Assembly: GCA_016748015.1 (NCBI GenBank)
Contig: JAAOMT010000620.1
Coordinates: forward strand, 421,246-485,245
Source: Geosiphon pyriformis
Lineage: Eukaryota; Glomeromycota; Glomeromycetes; Archaeosporales; Geosiphonaceae
Direction: 5' to 3'
DNA: 64,000 bases
Shown here: positions 25,684-37,904 of the stretch, piece after piece
How the letters are laid out: the number at the start of each line of letters is the position of its first letter
How positions within the stretch are numbered: the first letter of the stretch is position 1
The notes under the pieces: generated by a model
Seen by the model: only the letters and a program-made list of their open reading frames with translations
Told to the model about the DNA's origin: nothing
The model's database searches: none
Program-made: the position numbers and the translations under genes

Positions 25684-26440
25684 TCAATATGCTTGTTGTT
25701 TTCTTGGTTTGGCATCTCCTGTATAAATTTGGTGTTGGACCAAATTGGTTTTTCCTAAGTCATTGTTGTTTTTGGCAAAGATATTAGCAAATTCTGCAAT
25801 TAGCTTTTTGAGCTGGTTTTGTTGTTGTGGTTCAAGTTGTCCCATGTTGATTCGAGATAGTTTTTCCATAACAACATGGTAGTTTTCAGAGCTAGGGTTT
25901 AGGTTGATTTCTGGTAGTGAATGTCCAATGATTTCCGAAAAATTGGGAACTGTCTGGAGTAGTTCTTGTTGAAAGATGTTACTGTGAATGACTCTAATTT
26001 CTAAGTTATTTAATAGAACTATGGGGTAATTGTTAGGATTGTAAAAAGTAACTCGGACTTTTTTTGTTCCTTCTGGAATATAAATGTTTGGGATCAAAAT
26101 ATTATGTTCCAAGCAGACTTGTTTATTGGACTCAAAAATTTGTTGTGTGGTTGTTGGCTTTGGGCAGATGTAGATTTCTGGATGTTCTCCAAAGGGTGAG
26201 ATGGTAATTGGTTGTGGAAGTCTGAGAATCTGGTGGGATTCGTTCTGTGTGTTAAGAGCTATATTAACTGGAACTGTGAATTGTTCAGTTGAACCAAAAC
26301 CTTGGGTTTCTCTATTACTTTTTCCTAATTGTTCTTTTTGATTGACTAGTTGCAAACCTGAAATATTGATTAGGAGTAGGTAAATAGCTTGGGCAATTTT
26401 TTCAGCATGGTTGATCTTGAATAATTTGTCAGTTTCATTT
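25684..26440 (-). pseudogene. Gypsy B segment between dUTPase-like domain and RT
   Basis: This open stretch joins the dUTPase-like domain to RT. The first part lacks recognised motifs (PQPITISPFGEHPEIYI, VRVTFYNPNNYP). The end (QQNQLKKLIAEFANIFAKNN) resembles the pre-RT region common to gypsy pol. A matching region exists in gypsy C at about 60480-61090. I cannot assign a function to the first part, which could extend the dUTPase-like fold or form its own small domain. Confidence 0.55.
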
Positions 26441-27594
26441 TAAAGCATTACTGTAATATCTCCCATATATTCAGCATTGATTATTTCTTCTCTGACATTA
26501 ATTCTTTTGTTTGCCAGAGAAGACCGGAAGGCAATTTGAACCATTGCTCCTGGTGGAATTTTGAGTGCAATTTTGAGGTTGATTTTTGTGAGAGATTTGG
26601 GTTTAAGAACAAGAATATTCTTGTCTGAATATCTTAGGTCATATTCAGCATCAATTTCATGTGCTTTTTCGGGTTTTATTCCTTGTCCGTTGTTGTTAAA
26701 GTATTTGAATTGTAAGGCAGGTTGACTTTCGATAAGATAAATAGGTGTTGTTTTAATTTTTTTTGTTGCTTCAAGTTCTCCAAATTCAATTTCGTTTTCA
26801 TCATTTTTACTGGGCAGGAGAATGCTAAGAGCATAGCATTCAGGGCACCATTGCTCATCACAGAGCATTATGCATTCTTCACACAATTTAACGTTTATTT
26901 GCTCTAGCCATTGAGTTTGAGCTTCTTTGGTCGGGTAAGTGTAACTGGCAATTTGGTGATATACTTCTACTTCATCTTCGTAGTTGTATCCAGCAATTTT
27001 AAAGGTGTATACAATGTATTCTGATTCTTTCATTTGACGAACATTTTCTTGAGTGGCTTTGTTGATTAAAGCCATTGCTAAGTCAAAAATCATTTTGGCA
27101 TCATGAGGGTAATGGTACAGTTTATTGAGAATACTGTTATATGCTGCATCAAAGGGTGTTCCTCTTTTTACTTTTTCTGAAATTGATAAAGCATATTGGC
27201 AGGTCTGATTGCAGACTCCTCCTCTCATTGCTACATCAATCCAATTACATTCTTCTGGTAGCATATCTCCACAAGTCAAACAAGAGGTGTTATCCCATTT
27301 TCCATTTCTTTTTATTAGATGGCTCCATCATTCTCTATGGCAAGCCTTGTAGTAATAACAAGTATAATTTTCATATTCTTCTTCAGGTGAAATGCAGGCT
27401 TCCATTGAGAAGAGTTTCTTGTAGCAGTCCTTGTATTTGAGTGGAATGTAAGGGCATTGTTTTCGTGGTTTTGGTTTTGAATAGGGGACATTCCATCTGG
27501 TTGTCACTGGTTCTTCTGTTTCAAGAGAATCATTTGTTGAAAAGTACTGTTGTTCAGTTTCATCAGCCCAATTGGAGGTTAATCCAAGTGTCAT
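26440..27594 (-). pseudogene. Gypsy B Cys-rich region and dUTPase-like domain
   Basis: The first half is Cys-rich: CLTCGDMLPEEC and CNQTC, then CEECIMLCDEQWCPEC at about 26830-26885, a zinc-ribbon-like pattern. The second half follows the dUTPase motif order: AEYDLRYS (motif 1), FRSSLANK (motif 2), IINAEYMGDI (motif 3, 26458-26487) and AEKIAQA (motif 4). Trimeric dUTPases carry Asp where this motif 3 has Asn; gypsy C has Asn at the same place. The domain may therefore bind nucleotide or RNA, or act structurally, without hydrolysis (inference). It sits between protease and RT, in frame with pol. Confidence 0.7.
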
Positions 27595-28218
27595 AAATGT
27601 TTCAATAATGGGCTTTTCTTCTTCTAGTTCAAATTCAAAAGCTGGGGCTTTTTCAGAGTGTTTGTTGAATGTACCACAAGTGGCAGGTACCCAGGCATGT
27701 TGTCTTTGGTAGGAGATTGTTAACTCTTATGTCTCCCAATTCAGATTAGCATTGGCTTTTTGAAGCCAATCATTTCTGATAAAAGCTTGGTACTGGGGTG
27801 CGTCTATTACAAGAACTTTGACTGGAATAGTGATTCCATCAAGAGTGAACAGAAAATTGTCAATTTCACTTACTGAAGTCTTTTTCATGCCATCAGCAGT
27901 AATGATTACTGTTTGAGCTGGTCGGTCGACATTTTTCTTTAACTATTGCATTAACAGGTAGGTAATAATGCTTCCAGCAGATCCACTGTCTAAGATCAAG
28001 CAAATTGCCTTTTCTTCGACTTCTGCTTCAGTGTACATAGCAGTAATTGCTTTTTGTTTGTTGGCGGCTGCATTGCTGAGCAGAAATAGTAACTCATTTG
28101 CTTCAAACTCAAAAAAAAATATGTCTAAAAGGTTGGCGTTTTCAGTAATTTTGGTTGGTGGAATTGTAGTAGGAGTATAGGAAGGGTTTTGTTGTCGTGC
28201 TGCAACTTTACCTTCCAA
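27595..28218 (-). pseudogene. Gypsy B retropepsin
   Basis: The open piece 27943-28218 contains LILDSGSAGSIIT, the DSG active-site motif of aspartic proteases of retroelements, at about 27969-27995. Downstream the frame continues with VDRPAQTVIITADG and PVKVLVIDAPQYQAF, typical of the second half of gypsy protease domains. One stop separates the two halves. The enzyme would cut the Gag-Pol polyprotein. Confidence 0.75.
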
Positions 28219-28289
28219 GAGTGCAGTATGGTGAAAATTCTGTTTTTCAGATATTGTAAGATAGCTAGGTTGAGTATGATAATGGGTGG

Positions 28290-29862
28290 GTCTTGGTTGA
28301 ATTGAATTTTGGGAAACTAATTGGTTGTTTGAATTGATTCTATTGTTGTTTATTTGGTATCAGTTTTGTGGTGTAAATTGATTTTGCAGGATTAATCTTT
28401 GAGCAGGCACTTGATAATGTTATGTGGGTGGTTGTTGGTATTGCTGTTGAATTGGCTGTGGGGCAGACTAATAATAGTTACTTTGATATTGGGATCTTGG
28501 TGGATAGTAAGCTGGTGGTGGTGGTTAATAATAAGATTGCTGTGGTGGAGGGTAACATTGATTACTCTTATTTTGTTGGTCTCGTTGTAGCTTTCTGCAA
28601 TCTCTTTTCCAGTGGCCAGAAATTCTACAGTAATGGCAACTTTGAGACTGGTTATTAGAGAATGATGTGAAGTTGTTTTGATTCTGTCTTTGGGGTGGTT
28701 GATATCTTTGGGGTTGCTGTTGTTGTTGGTTGGTGAAATAGTTTTTGACTTTCTTTGCGAGTTGGTCAATTTTCTCTTCAGCTGCTGAACTGGTTTCTCC
28801 AATGGCTAAGTTCACGAGTTTTGTACAATTGGCTTCTTCCATGGCTATTTCATATCTTTTTGTATGCTGAATGACAGAGTTTAAATTTTCTGGGACATGT
28901 GGGCAAACCTTTTTAATCAGTTTATCCTTTAGACCAGCAATGAATTGATCCAAGATTTGAGCATCGGAATAATAATTGTTTGTTTTGAGTTGGCAAATTT
29001 GTCTAAGAAGTTTGTTGAATTTCCCAATATAAGTCATAACAGATTCAGAGGATTCTTGTTTGATATTGTGAAACCGATTTTGAAGGGTAATGGAGGTATT
29101 ATTGTTGGTGAACTGTTCAAGGAAGGCTGCTTTGAAAGTATCTCAATCATTGAATGAAGTGGCCAAGTTTTCAAACCATTCTCCTGCTGTTCTTTTGAGA
29201 AAGTAGGGAATTGTTCTTAACATTCTGGCAGCATTCCATCTATTTGCATCTCCAGCTTTAGTAACTTGGTCAAGCCATTCTTGGGAACTGGTCTCAATGT
29301 CTTCTCCATTAAATTCAGAGATTTTTGTGATGTATGCTGTTATTTTGTTTTCTTTGTTTTCACTGTCTATTGATTCTTCTTCAGTTATTTCAGAGTTGTT
29401 TTTTTCGTTTGCTGCTGTCTCAGAGTGTTCACTTTGATTTTCAGCTAGAAAATCAAGAAGATTGGAACTAGTTTGAAGGGGTTTTTGCTGTCTGGTAGGA
29501 TTTTTGAATGATGTAAAATCTTCTGGTCTTGCAAATCAATTTAAGGGTGAATTAGGTGTTTGTGCTTGTGCAAGTAAAACTGAAAAAGGTGTGATAGTAA
29601 GTGGAAGTTTTGAACTGGTTCCTTGTTCAGGTGTTTGTAAGTGTTTGGCAGTTGTTTTTGGTAGTATTGGGATATTTGGGGTGGTTTTTGAGTATTGCTT
29701 CAATTTTTGTTTGCCTTTGTTGCTTGTTTCTGTCTCTGATTCAAAATCAATGAAGTATTGAGACTGCACTGGATATGTTTCTTCACAGTACTTGATAATG
29801 TTAAAATTTAGTTCTTGAAAGTAAGTGGCAAGTGTTTCATTGTTAAGGTCTTCAGTTTTCAA
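28290..29862 (-). pseudogene. Gypsy B gag
   Basis: The first open piece (29536-29862) is hydrophilic and disordered. The middle holds a capsid-like helical region (RTAGEWFENLA, then ESVMTYIGKFNKLLRQI in 28525-29037). A CCHC knuckle, CHYCRISGHWKRDC, lies at about 28600-28641 and is followed by a Gln/Pro/Tyr-rich tail. Two or more in-frame stops interrupt it. Gag would form the virus-like particle and package RNA. The first Met is tentative. Confidence 0.75.
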
Positions 29863-30107
29863 CTGTGAATAGTGTGCTAAATTATTGTAAAAGTTGCTTC
29901 TAACTTCTAAGATATTGTAATTTCCAAAAAGATAATTGTTGATGTGGTTTTCAATATATTGGTATACTGATTTCTTAACAACTTCAATTCCGTCTGGAAT
30001 GTTGAATCTTTGCTTGCAGTGGGTGTAAATTGATTGGTACTACTCTAGAGTTGTTGCGTCTAATGTGGTTGTCACTTTGAAGTTGTTTTGCTGTGTTATT
30101 TTCGTGG

Positions 30108-30119
30108 AAGAGCACTAAA
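30108..30119 (-). other. Candidate primer-binding site of gypsy B
   Basis: Directly next to the 5' LTR the minus strand reads TTTAGTGCTCTT. It lacks the TGG expected for a tRNA 3' end. The same word borders the LTR of fossil copy A2 (40891-40902). A near-complement lies inside each LTR, so self-priming is possible. Confidence 0.4.
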
Positions 30120-31108
30120 TGTTACTGAAGGTTTTTGGTCTCTTTTCTTAAACATTGTTGATGTCTGTTTGCTGTGGATTCCCGTTTTCTGGATGTGGTT
30201 GAACCTCCAGTAACTGAATTTATCTTCAAATTATCTCTTATAATTTGAACTGCTGGACTTATAAGTGGAATAACCAATTTCATGCCAGTTACTTTGTATA
30301 GTTATGTTGTAGTAAATGTCAACTTTTTCCCAGGAATTGCTTGTCTGGAAGCTCACTAAAAATGTATAGTTACTTTGCTGTGAAAGTCAACTTTTCTATA
30401 AGAATTCTCATCTGTAGGCTACCCAAAATGATTTATAATAAGAAAAAAAAAAGAATAAGAGAAATGTAAAAGAAAAAATAAAACTGATGATTTATGGAAA
30501 TTGTTTTGGATCCAGGCCTGGAAGTGCTTTAACAGTTTACCGAAATTGGCAGCTAGTCAATTTCAAACTGTTAGTAGGAATTGGTTAATTTCAAAGGAAA
30601 TAATTTAAGAATTTGGCTTTTCAAATTATTTGATATTTATTTGTCTTTTGGGTGTAAAGGATTATTCTAATTGTTTTTAATCTGAAGTAAGATACATTTT
30701 CTCGAAGAGAGACACTCTTCTTTTATACAACTTGTCATAATACTATTCTATGAACTTGAACTTTGCTATTTTCTACAATATCGCTGAACTAAAGATACAT
30801 TTCGGCAAACTACAAATTATTTCTGTAAACTATTAGATATTTTGGTAAACTATCAATTATTTCAGCAAATTTTTACAAATTTTGGTGAACTTTTTGAATG
30901 TTACATAGTTCGGAATATTGCATGATTGATCATCACAATTAGGTTACATTTGTGTTATATACAAATTAGGTTATTAATTAAATAATAATTTCGGACATTT
31001 TGCTAATGTAATAAGTGATAATTTGAAACAATAATATATGTTAATTAATGATGGGAATTATAATGATAATTTCATGTTAAATAATATCTCTAATTTTGTC
31101 TGGTAACA
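30120..31108 (-). repeat. Right (5') LTR of gypsy B
   Basis: On the plus strand it begins TGTTACTGAAGG and ends TCTGGTAACA, so it has TG..CA ends with TGTTAC/GTAACA inverted tips like gypsy C (TGTTAT..GGTAACA). It is about 989 bp and only lightly mutated. Confidence 0.75.
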
Positions 31109-31129
31109 ATGTTTCCCTTGACAAAATTC

Positions 31130-31487
31130 TATTTCTTTTACATTTCTTTTATTTTTCTTTTCTTTTTTTATTACAATCATTAGGGTAGCCTACAGACAAG
31201 ATTCCTGTAAAAAAGTTGACTTTCACAGCAAAGTAATTACACATTTTTAGTGAGCTTCTAGATGAGCAATTCCTGGGAAAGAGTTGACATTTACTACAAC
31301 GTAACTACATAAAATAACTGGCATGGAATTGGTCATTCCACTTATAAGTCCAGCAAGTTCAAATTATAGAAGATAATTTGAAGATAAATTCAGTTATTGG
31401 AGGTTCAACTACTTCTAAAAAACGTGAATTTGCAACCAACAGACATTTACAATATTCAAAAAAAGAGGCCAAAAACCTCCGGTAACA
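31130..31487 (+). repeat. Inverted LTR fragment
   Basis: The reverse complement matches the first about 360 bp of the B LTR (30120-30480) closely, ending GGTAACA at 31487. It lies head-to-head with that LTR across about 650 bp, giving a large inverted repeat. It is the remains of another copy in the opposite orientation; the other end is missing. Confidence 0.75.
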
Positions 31488-34136
31488 ACAGCTACAGTAA
31501 TATATTAATTTTTTTTAAAGATAATTAAAAAAAGTCCAATCAAATTGATTTTTATTCTATTAAATAAATTTTCAATTGAAATAGATCAAAATAATTCTGT
31601 TATTTTGGCTTTTTTTTTGGCAAGAGTTATAATTGTAAATGTATTTAAAGATATTTTTATATATTATGGCCAATAGTATAAATTAATTGTTTTTCTAAAA
31701 TAGTATCTTTGTTAAAATGTTTTATAATTAAATTAAAATATATATTAAATAAGATAATTTTTTTCTCTGTATTTTTTATAACTTGTTATAATATAGTGTA
31801 GTTTTAATGTTTTTATTAGTATAAATATTTATTGTAAATGAAATAGTTTTAGATTTGTTTTTAGATAATACTTTGTTTTTATTGAAATAGTTTTTCTTTA
31901 AACTGAAGTATTGACAAATATTAATATAATTATTGATAAATAAGTATGTCTATTAACAAGAAATTAAGTTTAAGTTATTCTTAACAAGCTGTTAGTATTG
32001 GTGTTTTTGGTTTTTTTTATAATAAACTTTATAAGAGAATTGTTACAAATAAGTATTCTATTTACATTTTTTTTTAATTAGAATTTACTAAGTAATTATA
32101 TTAATTCTTTATAATTTGTATATAAGTCAAATAATTGGTAAAAATAATATTTCTAGTTTTGAACAGCTTAATAAATAATAAAACATTCTAAATCTGTAAT
32201 ATTATATATTTTTTTGGCTATACTAATATTATAGTTGGTATAAATAATAAAATATTTATGATTATTAAACTCAATTTATAATAAAACTACTTTTAAAATA
32301 TTTTTTAATATATTAGTGGCTATAATAAACTGTTTTATAAAATCTGAATACATTAAAATTAGAGTTTTGATTAGTTGATATTTAAAATAGTTAAAATTTT
32401 TTGTTAATTTGTTCTTTATATATGTAAAACATGTTTTAATAACAAATAATAAAAAAATTTAGCAATATTTAAAAAATTTTTAATAAATTGGCAATAGTAT
32501 CTAGTAAGTTTTAAAAAAATTTTTAGTTTTTAAAAGTTAATTGAAACAAAAAAATTTTTAACTTTCTGAACTTTGTTTAAATCTGGCTTTATTTTATTTT
32601 TTTTAATAATATGTTTTAAGAATTTAAGCTTAGTTTTTCCAAAAAAATATTTATTAGAATTGAGTTTAAGTTTTGTATTTTAAAAACAGTTAAAAACTTG
32701 TTAAAAATAAAATAGATAATTATCAAATATCTTTGAAAATTTATTAGTATTATTTAAATAAACAATAATTAATTTTTATAAAATTTCTTTGTATATAATA
32801 TTCATTAAATATTAAAAGATAACTAGAACATTATAGAATTCAAAAAACATTATATTAAATTTAAAATTTTTATCTTATATAATAAAAGCAGTTTTTTCTT
32901 TGTTAATAAAATTTATTTTAATTTATTTATATCTACTGGCTCAATTTAGTAACAAAAACTATTTTTTATTTTTTAAATTATCTAAAATTTCTTAAATAAA
33001 AAAACTAAATAACTATCTTCTTAAATTATATTGTTAAGTTTTTAATAGTTAATACAGAAAAATATTTCTTGGTAATTAGAATAACTAATAAGAATCATAA
33101 ACTTAAAAATTTTTTAATTAAATTATTATTTAATATTTCTTGTATTTCTTGCTTAATTAAGTTATCTTTATCTGAAATAATTTGATAAATTTATTGTTTA
33201 ATAAGTTTAATATTTTCTGTATTAATTTTATGTTTTACAATATTAATGTATTTAAATTTATTTTTATTGGCAAAAACATTAACATATTAATTTAATAAAA
33301 TTTTAAGTTGTATTTGCTAAAAATACTTAAATTTTTAAGATTGAGTTTATTAATTTTTTTTGGAATAAACAGATAATTTTTTTTTAGTATGTTCTATATT
33401 TGAGAAATAATATTACAGAATAAAAATAGTTGTGCAAAATTAGAAATAAATTGGAGTTTTTTTGGTTCTTAAAAAATTATAGTTATAAAACCAATAAAAG
33501 TTTTTTTAAGAATTTTAATTATATTGTCTGTTGGATTGTATATAGGAATTTTAAATTATTTATAAACTTTAACAAATATATAAAAATTTACAATATTAAT
33601 TAAGTAACAAATATTTGGAATAACTTTAAACAATAAAACTTGGTTTTGAATTTTTTATCTAACTTTCATAATATACTAATAATAAAATAAGATTAAAATT
33701 ACAGTATTAATATAGATAAGTTTTACTTTATTATTAATTTTTTTATATAATTGATTTATATATTTCTTCTTCTATTAGATCTGAATTTTTGAATTTTTTT
33801 AACAGTAAGACAACTTTTTTTGAGTGTTTATTAAAGTTAGTTAAAAAATTTTAACAAGAAGCAAAAAATGGTTTAAGTAATTTTTTCTTGAAATTTAATA
33901 ATATAAGATTTATTTAAATTGTTTTAAAGCATTATTATAATATTTTTTTTAAAAATCAATTTTTTTGTTTGCAAAACTAGAACAAAATACAATTTAAATC
34001 ATAATATTAATAGAAATTTTTAGAGTTGATTTAAGATCTATTTTTATAAAAAAATAAAAAACAATAATTACAAAAAATTGTTTAAAGTATTTTAAATTAA
34101 ATTTAACATTGTTTATATATGCTTTTTTTGAGCATA

Positions 34137-34170
<34 letters not shown>

Positions 34171-37100
34171 CTATTTCAGTTTTAATTTTTTAGAAAAGTT
34201 AAGATAGATAAAGTATTGTTTAATTTTAGTAATTATATTTGGCTCTTAAAATAAAATGTTTTTTGTGTTTAATTTATACTTTTTTTTAAACTTCTCAAGT
34301 TTAAAAATTAAATAAAGTGTTTAAGATAATAAATTGAATAAAAAATTATATTTATTGCAATATTAAAAATAACAAGAAATTAAATAATAATTACATAATT
34401 TTATGTTAAAATTAATCAGTCTTTGCTTTTGTTTTTTTTTAATAAAAACAAACTCTTAATAGTATTTCTAAAATATTTTAAGATTATTTATAAAAAAATC
34501 ATTTGTTTTTTTTATGATTACAGAAGTATTCTTAATAATATGTATTTTTTTAACTGTTATATTTTTTTATTTTCTTGTAACTATTTTCCAAATTTTATTT
34601 TTATTATAAAGATACAAGTTTAATTAGTCGATTACTTAATTATAAACAATAGTAAATAGAGTTTTTTTGTATGTTTAATTATTAATTAAGATAATATATT
34701 AACACAATTTATTACAGATTTTTTTTTATCAAAAATATTGTTTTATAGTCTTTTATATAACAAAATTTCTCTACAAGCAAGACATGATATGTTATTTTAT
34801 TTGCCTTATTATTTTAGATGTCTAAATTATTTTAATATATATGTATAACAGTAATATTTAGTTATAATTAGTTATATTGGATTGTTTCTAATACATATAT
34901 TTATTAATAATAATTTTTTTATATAATTAACACAGATTAATTTAAATAATATAATTAATTTTTTTAATTTAATAATACATAAACTGAAATTAATATTTGT
35001 AGCTTTTTTTTAATTCTTTCTTTGTTTTTTTTTTTTCAAGTAAGTAGTAATAGTAGCTTTGTGTTAAAATTATTAACCCAAAAAATTTGATATATTTTTA
35101 AAATAAATTATACTACAGATTTTTTGAATTTAATAAAAGATTATTCTGGAATTATTGTTTTAAAATATTAACAAATAGCAGATACTTAAGTATATTAATT
35201 ATAAAATATAATTTAAAACTCCTGAATGTTTTAATTTAAAGTAATATAAGCTTTAATTAACTAATTATTATTAACTAAAGCTTAGTATTAAATTGCTTTT
35301 ATGATAAAAACTTTGATAAAAATTTTATTTTATTTATTTTGAAAAAAAAATTATTAATTTTTTTTATTAAAGTTTTAATATTTTTATTAATAATAATTAT
35401 TTTAACAATATTAATATAATTTACTCAATGATTTAATTGATTTATGTGTTGTTTTGTAATTATGTTATTAATTAATTTACTATTAAATATTAATTTAATA
35501 TTTAACTATTCTATTTTAGTATTAGTATATATTATTGTAATAAGTTTGTTTTAATTAATAGTAGTTTTATTAAAGAAATTAAGAACATTTAAGTTGTTAA
35601 TATTAAATAAAAATATAGTTGCAAATATTTTATCTACAGTAATTATAGCCAAAAAATTATATTAAAAATAACTTAGTTGTTAAAAAAAAGATTATTAGAT
35701 TTAATTGTAACTTTTTTTTAAAGTACAGTATTACTAAAGTTCTAAGTTTTAGAAAAACCAAAATAAGCAATTTGGTTTAAATAACTTGTTAGTAAGACTT
35801 AAAATAGTAAGTTGTTGTAATTTATATTTTAGACTAATACTAATATAGATTGTAATTAATTTTTATTATTGTTTTTTTATATTTGATTATAGTTAATAAC
35901 TTAAAGTCTTGAATTACTGTATTAAGAAATATAATACTAAAGTTAAGGCAGTACTATTGTTTAAGAATGTTAATAATAATTTTGTAGTAATTAGAATAAG
36001 TATTGTAATTGTTGATATTGTGAAAATAAGTAGTAATATTCTATTAATTAAATATATTTTAAGTGTAATTAGTATTGGTTTTCTTAATATATTTTTTTTT
36101 AATAATCTCTGGTAATATATTTTGGTTTCTAAAAATAATAACAATTACAGAAATTTTGCTTTTATAGTTGTTGTTATTGTTAATATTATTGTTGTTATTA
36201 ATATTACAAACAATTATTATCTTTTTAATATTGTAGAAACTAATAAATTCTCGAATTTTTGGCAAAAAATTTCTCAATTTTTTGAGTTAATTTTTTACTT
36301 AATTAAGTTAGATTTGCATTAATATTGGAAGTTTTATTTATAATTAAGTTAACAGCTTATATATAATTGGTTTTTTGTTTTATTGATTCAAAGTTATAAA
36401 CAAGTATTATTGTATTTTGTAAATTTTTAAGATGAAATTTACTGATCAAAGTATATTTTTTTTTAATTTCTTAATAAATTGATTCAGAATTTGTTCTAAA
36501 GTATAGTAGTTTTTTTCAATTGTTTAAATTTGGCAAAAAATTTAATTTAATTATTTAAAATAAGTAATGACTACTTTATAATTTTTTTGTTTTATTATAT
36601 TAAATTAATTTTGTAATTAGGTCAAAATATTTAGATTACTGTTATTCATATAAATTAAAAAAAATAATAATTAAATAAAAATAAAAAATAGGTACAGAAA
36701 AAAAAAATTTTAAATTTTAAAATTTTAGAAATTTACTTAGCAAAAATCACAAGATTTTAAGATTTCAGAATATTAAATAGAAAGAATAAAAAAATTTCAA
36801 AAAATCTTGTATAATAAAAATTATATATATATAATAATAATATTAAAGAGAAAAAAACAAATAAGTAGTTAGAAACAAAAATTTCTAATTTAATTTTTTC
36901 TTTATTATTCTATTTTAAAAATTAGTTTTTTATAATTTGAAATAGATTTATATCTATTTAATAAACATATTATATACTTTACTATACATACCATTATAGT
37001 TGTTTAATTAAATACTTATTATTCTTATTTATTAGTTCTTATATTAATAAACTTTAATACTTAATTACATTAAAACAATAGTTTTTAAATATAGTTATTA

Positions 37101-37890
37101 ATAAAATACTAATTTTTTCTTTCTCTTTATTGTTTTATTTTATTTTTATTATTGATTGTATTTTGTATATACTAATTAATTAAAAGATTAAGCACTAAGA
37201 TTATTAATGTTAAAAATAATCTGGTAAAAAACTCATAAAACAAGAATAAAAACTTAAGAATAACTTATCAGAAAAGCATAACTACCAAATTAAATTAGAA
37301 AAAAAAATTCAAAAAAACAATACAAAGAACTCAAAACCAAAATTTTTAGATTATATAAATATTTAGAATTTTATTATTATTAACCAATTAGTACCAAGTT
37401 ATAAGTTTTAATTATTAAAACCAAAACCCAATTTTTTTATTTGTAATATTATAAAAATATTGAAAAAAGATGAGTTTAAAGACAGTAAAATCAGTTAGCT
37501 TTTTATTAAAATTTTCATATTATAAGTCAGCAGTTTTAATTAAGAAGAAAAACAAGACTTGAATTATTTTGATATTATTCTAATTGTTAATAATAATTGT
37601 TTTTTGGTTTTTGCAATCTAAGTATAAGTATTTTTTTAAATTTTTTTTTCTAATTTAGTAATATTTTTATAAATCATAATAAATATAATAAAAGATTGTT
37701 TAGTTAATAATAATAAAAAACTGGTAAAAATATTTTTGGTTTTTTAGTTAAACTTAATATTAATTATTTTTATTTATTAGTTGTTACAATAGATTAAAAC
37801 AGCAATGTTTTTTTTAAAAAGATAGTTGTTAATTTAGTTAGTGGTTGTAACAGTTGTTGTTTTTAAGTAGAAGTATTTTAAAAAGTACTG
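31488..37890 (-). mobile_element. Fossil gypsy copy A2, integrase to gag
   Basis: This copy is collinear with gypsy C from about 58750 to the window end. TGGCCAATAGTATAAATT at about 31668 matches C at 58914. The segment at about 36270-36420 matches C's gag around 63590-63740. No frame survives. It lacks the integrase C-terminus, the extra 3' ORF and the left LTR: it is cut at 31488 by the inverted LTR fragment. An (ATT)n run lies at about 34137-34170. Positions about 36660-37890 should be gag sequence not present in C within this window, and I cannot verify them. Confidence 0.7.
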
Positions 37891-37904
37891 TTTATTTTTA
37901 TTTT

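Larger units (their letters stand above)
22085..31108 (-). mobile_element. Ty3/gypsy retrotransposon B, stop-riddled
   Basis: The element is about 9 kb and is read on the minus strand. Its 5' LTR is 30120-31108 and its 3' LTR about 22085-22990. One frame runs from gag (29862) to the integrase end (about 23030) with TAA/TAG/TGA interruptions. The order is gag with CCHC, retropepsin, Cys-rich region, dUTPase-like domain, RT, RNase H, integrase. No chromodomain is seen. The left LTR is far more decayed than the rest. No flanking duplication was found, so the left end may be recombinant. Confidence 0.8.

Noticed and set aside
28399-28658. Trp/Leu-rich plus-strand ORFs that look like membrane proteins
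   Set aside because: Antisense of the Gln/Pro-rich gag tail of gypsy B.
30120-31487. A single 1.37-kb LTR with long inverted ends
   Set aside because: The left LTR of the same element lacks the second arm, so 31130-31487 is a separate inverted fragment.
35909-36322. Overlapping Ile/Asn/Val-rich ORFs on both strands
   Set aside because: Low-complexity products of fossil gypsy A2 gag, not genes.
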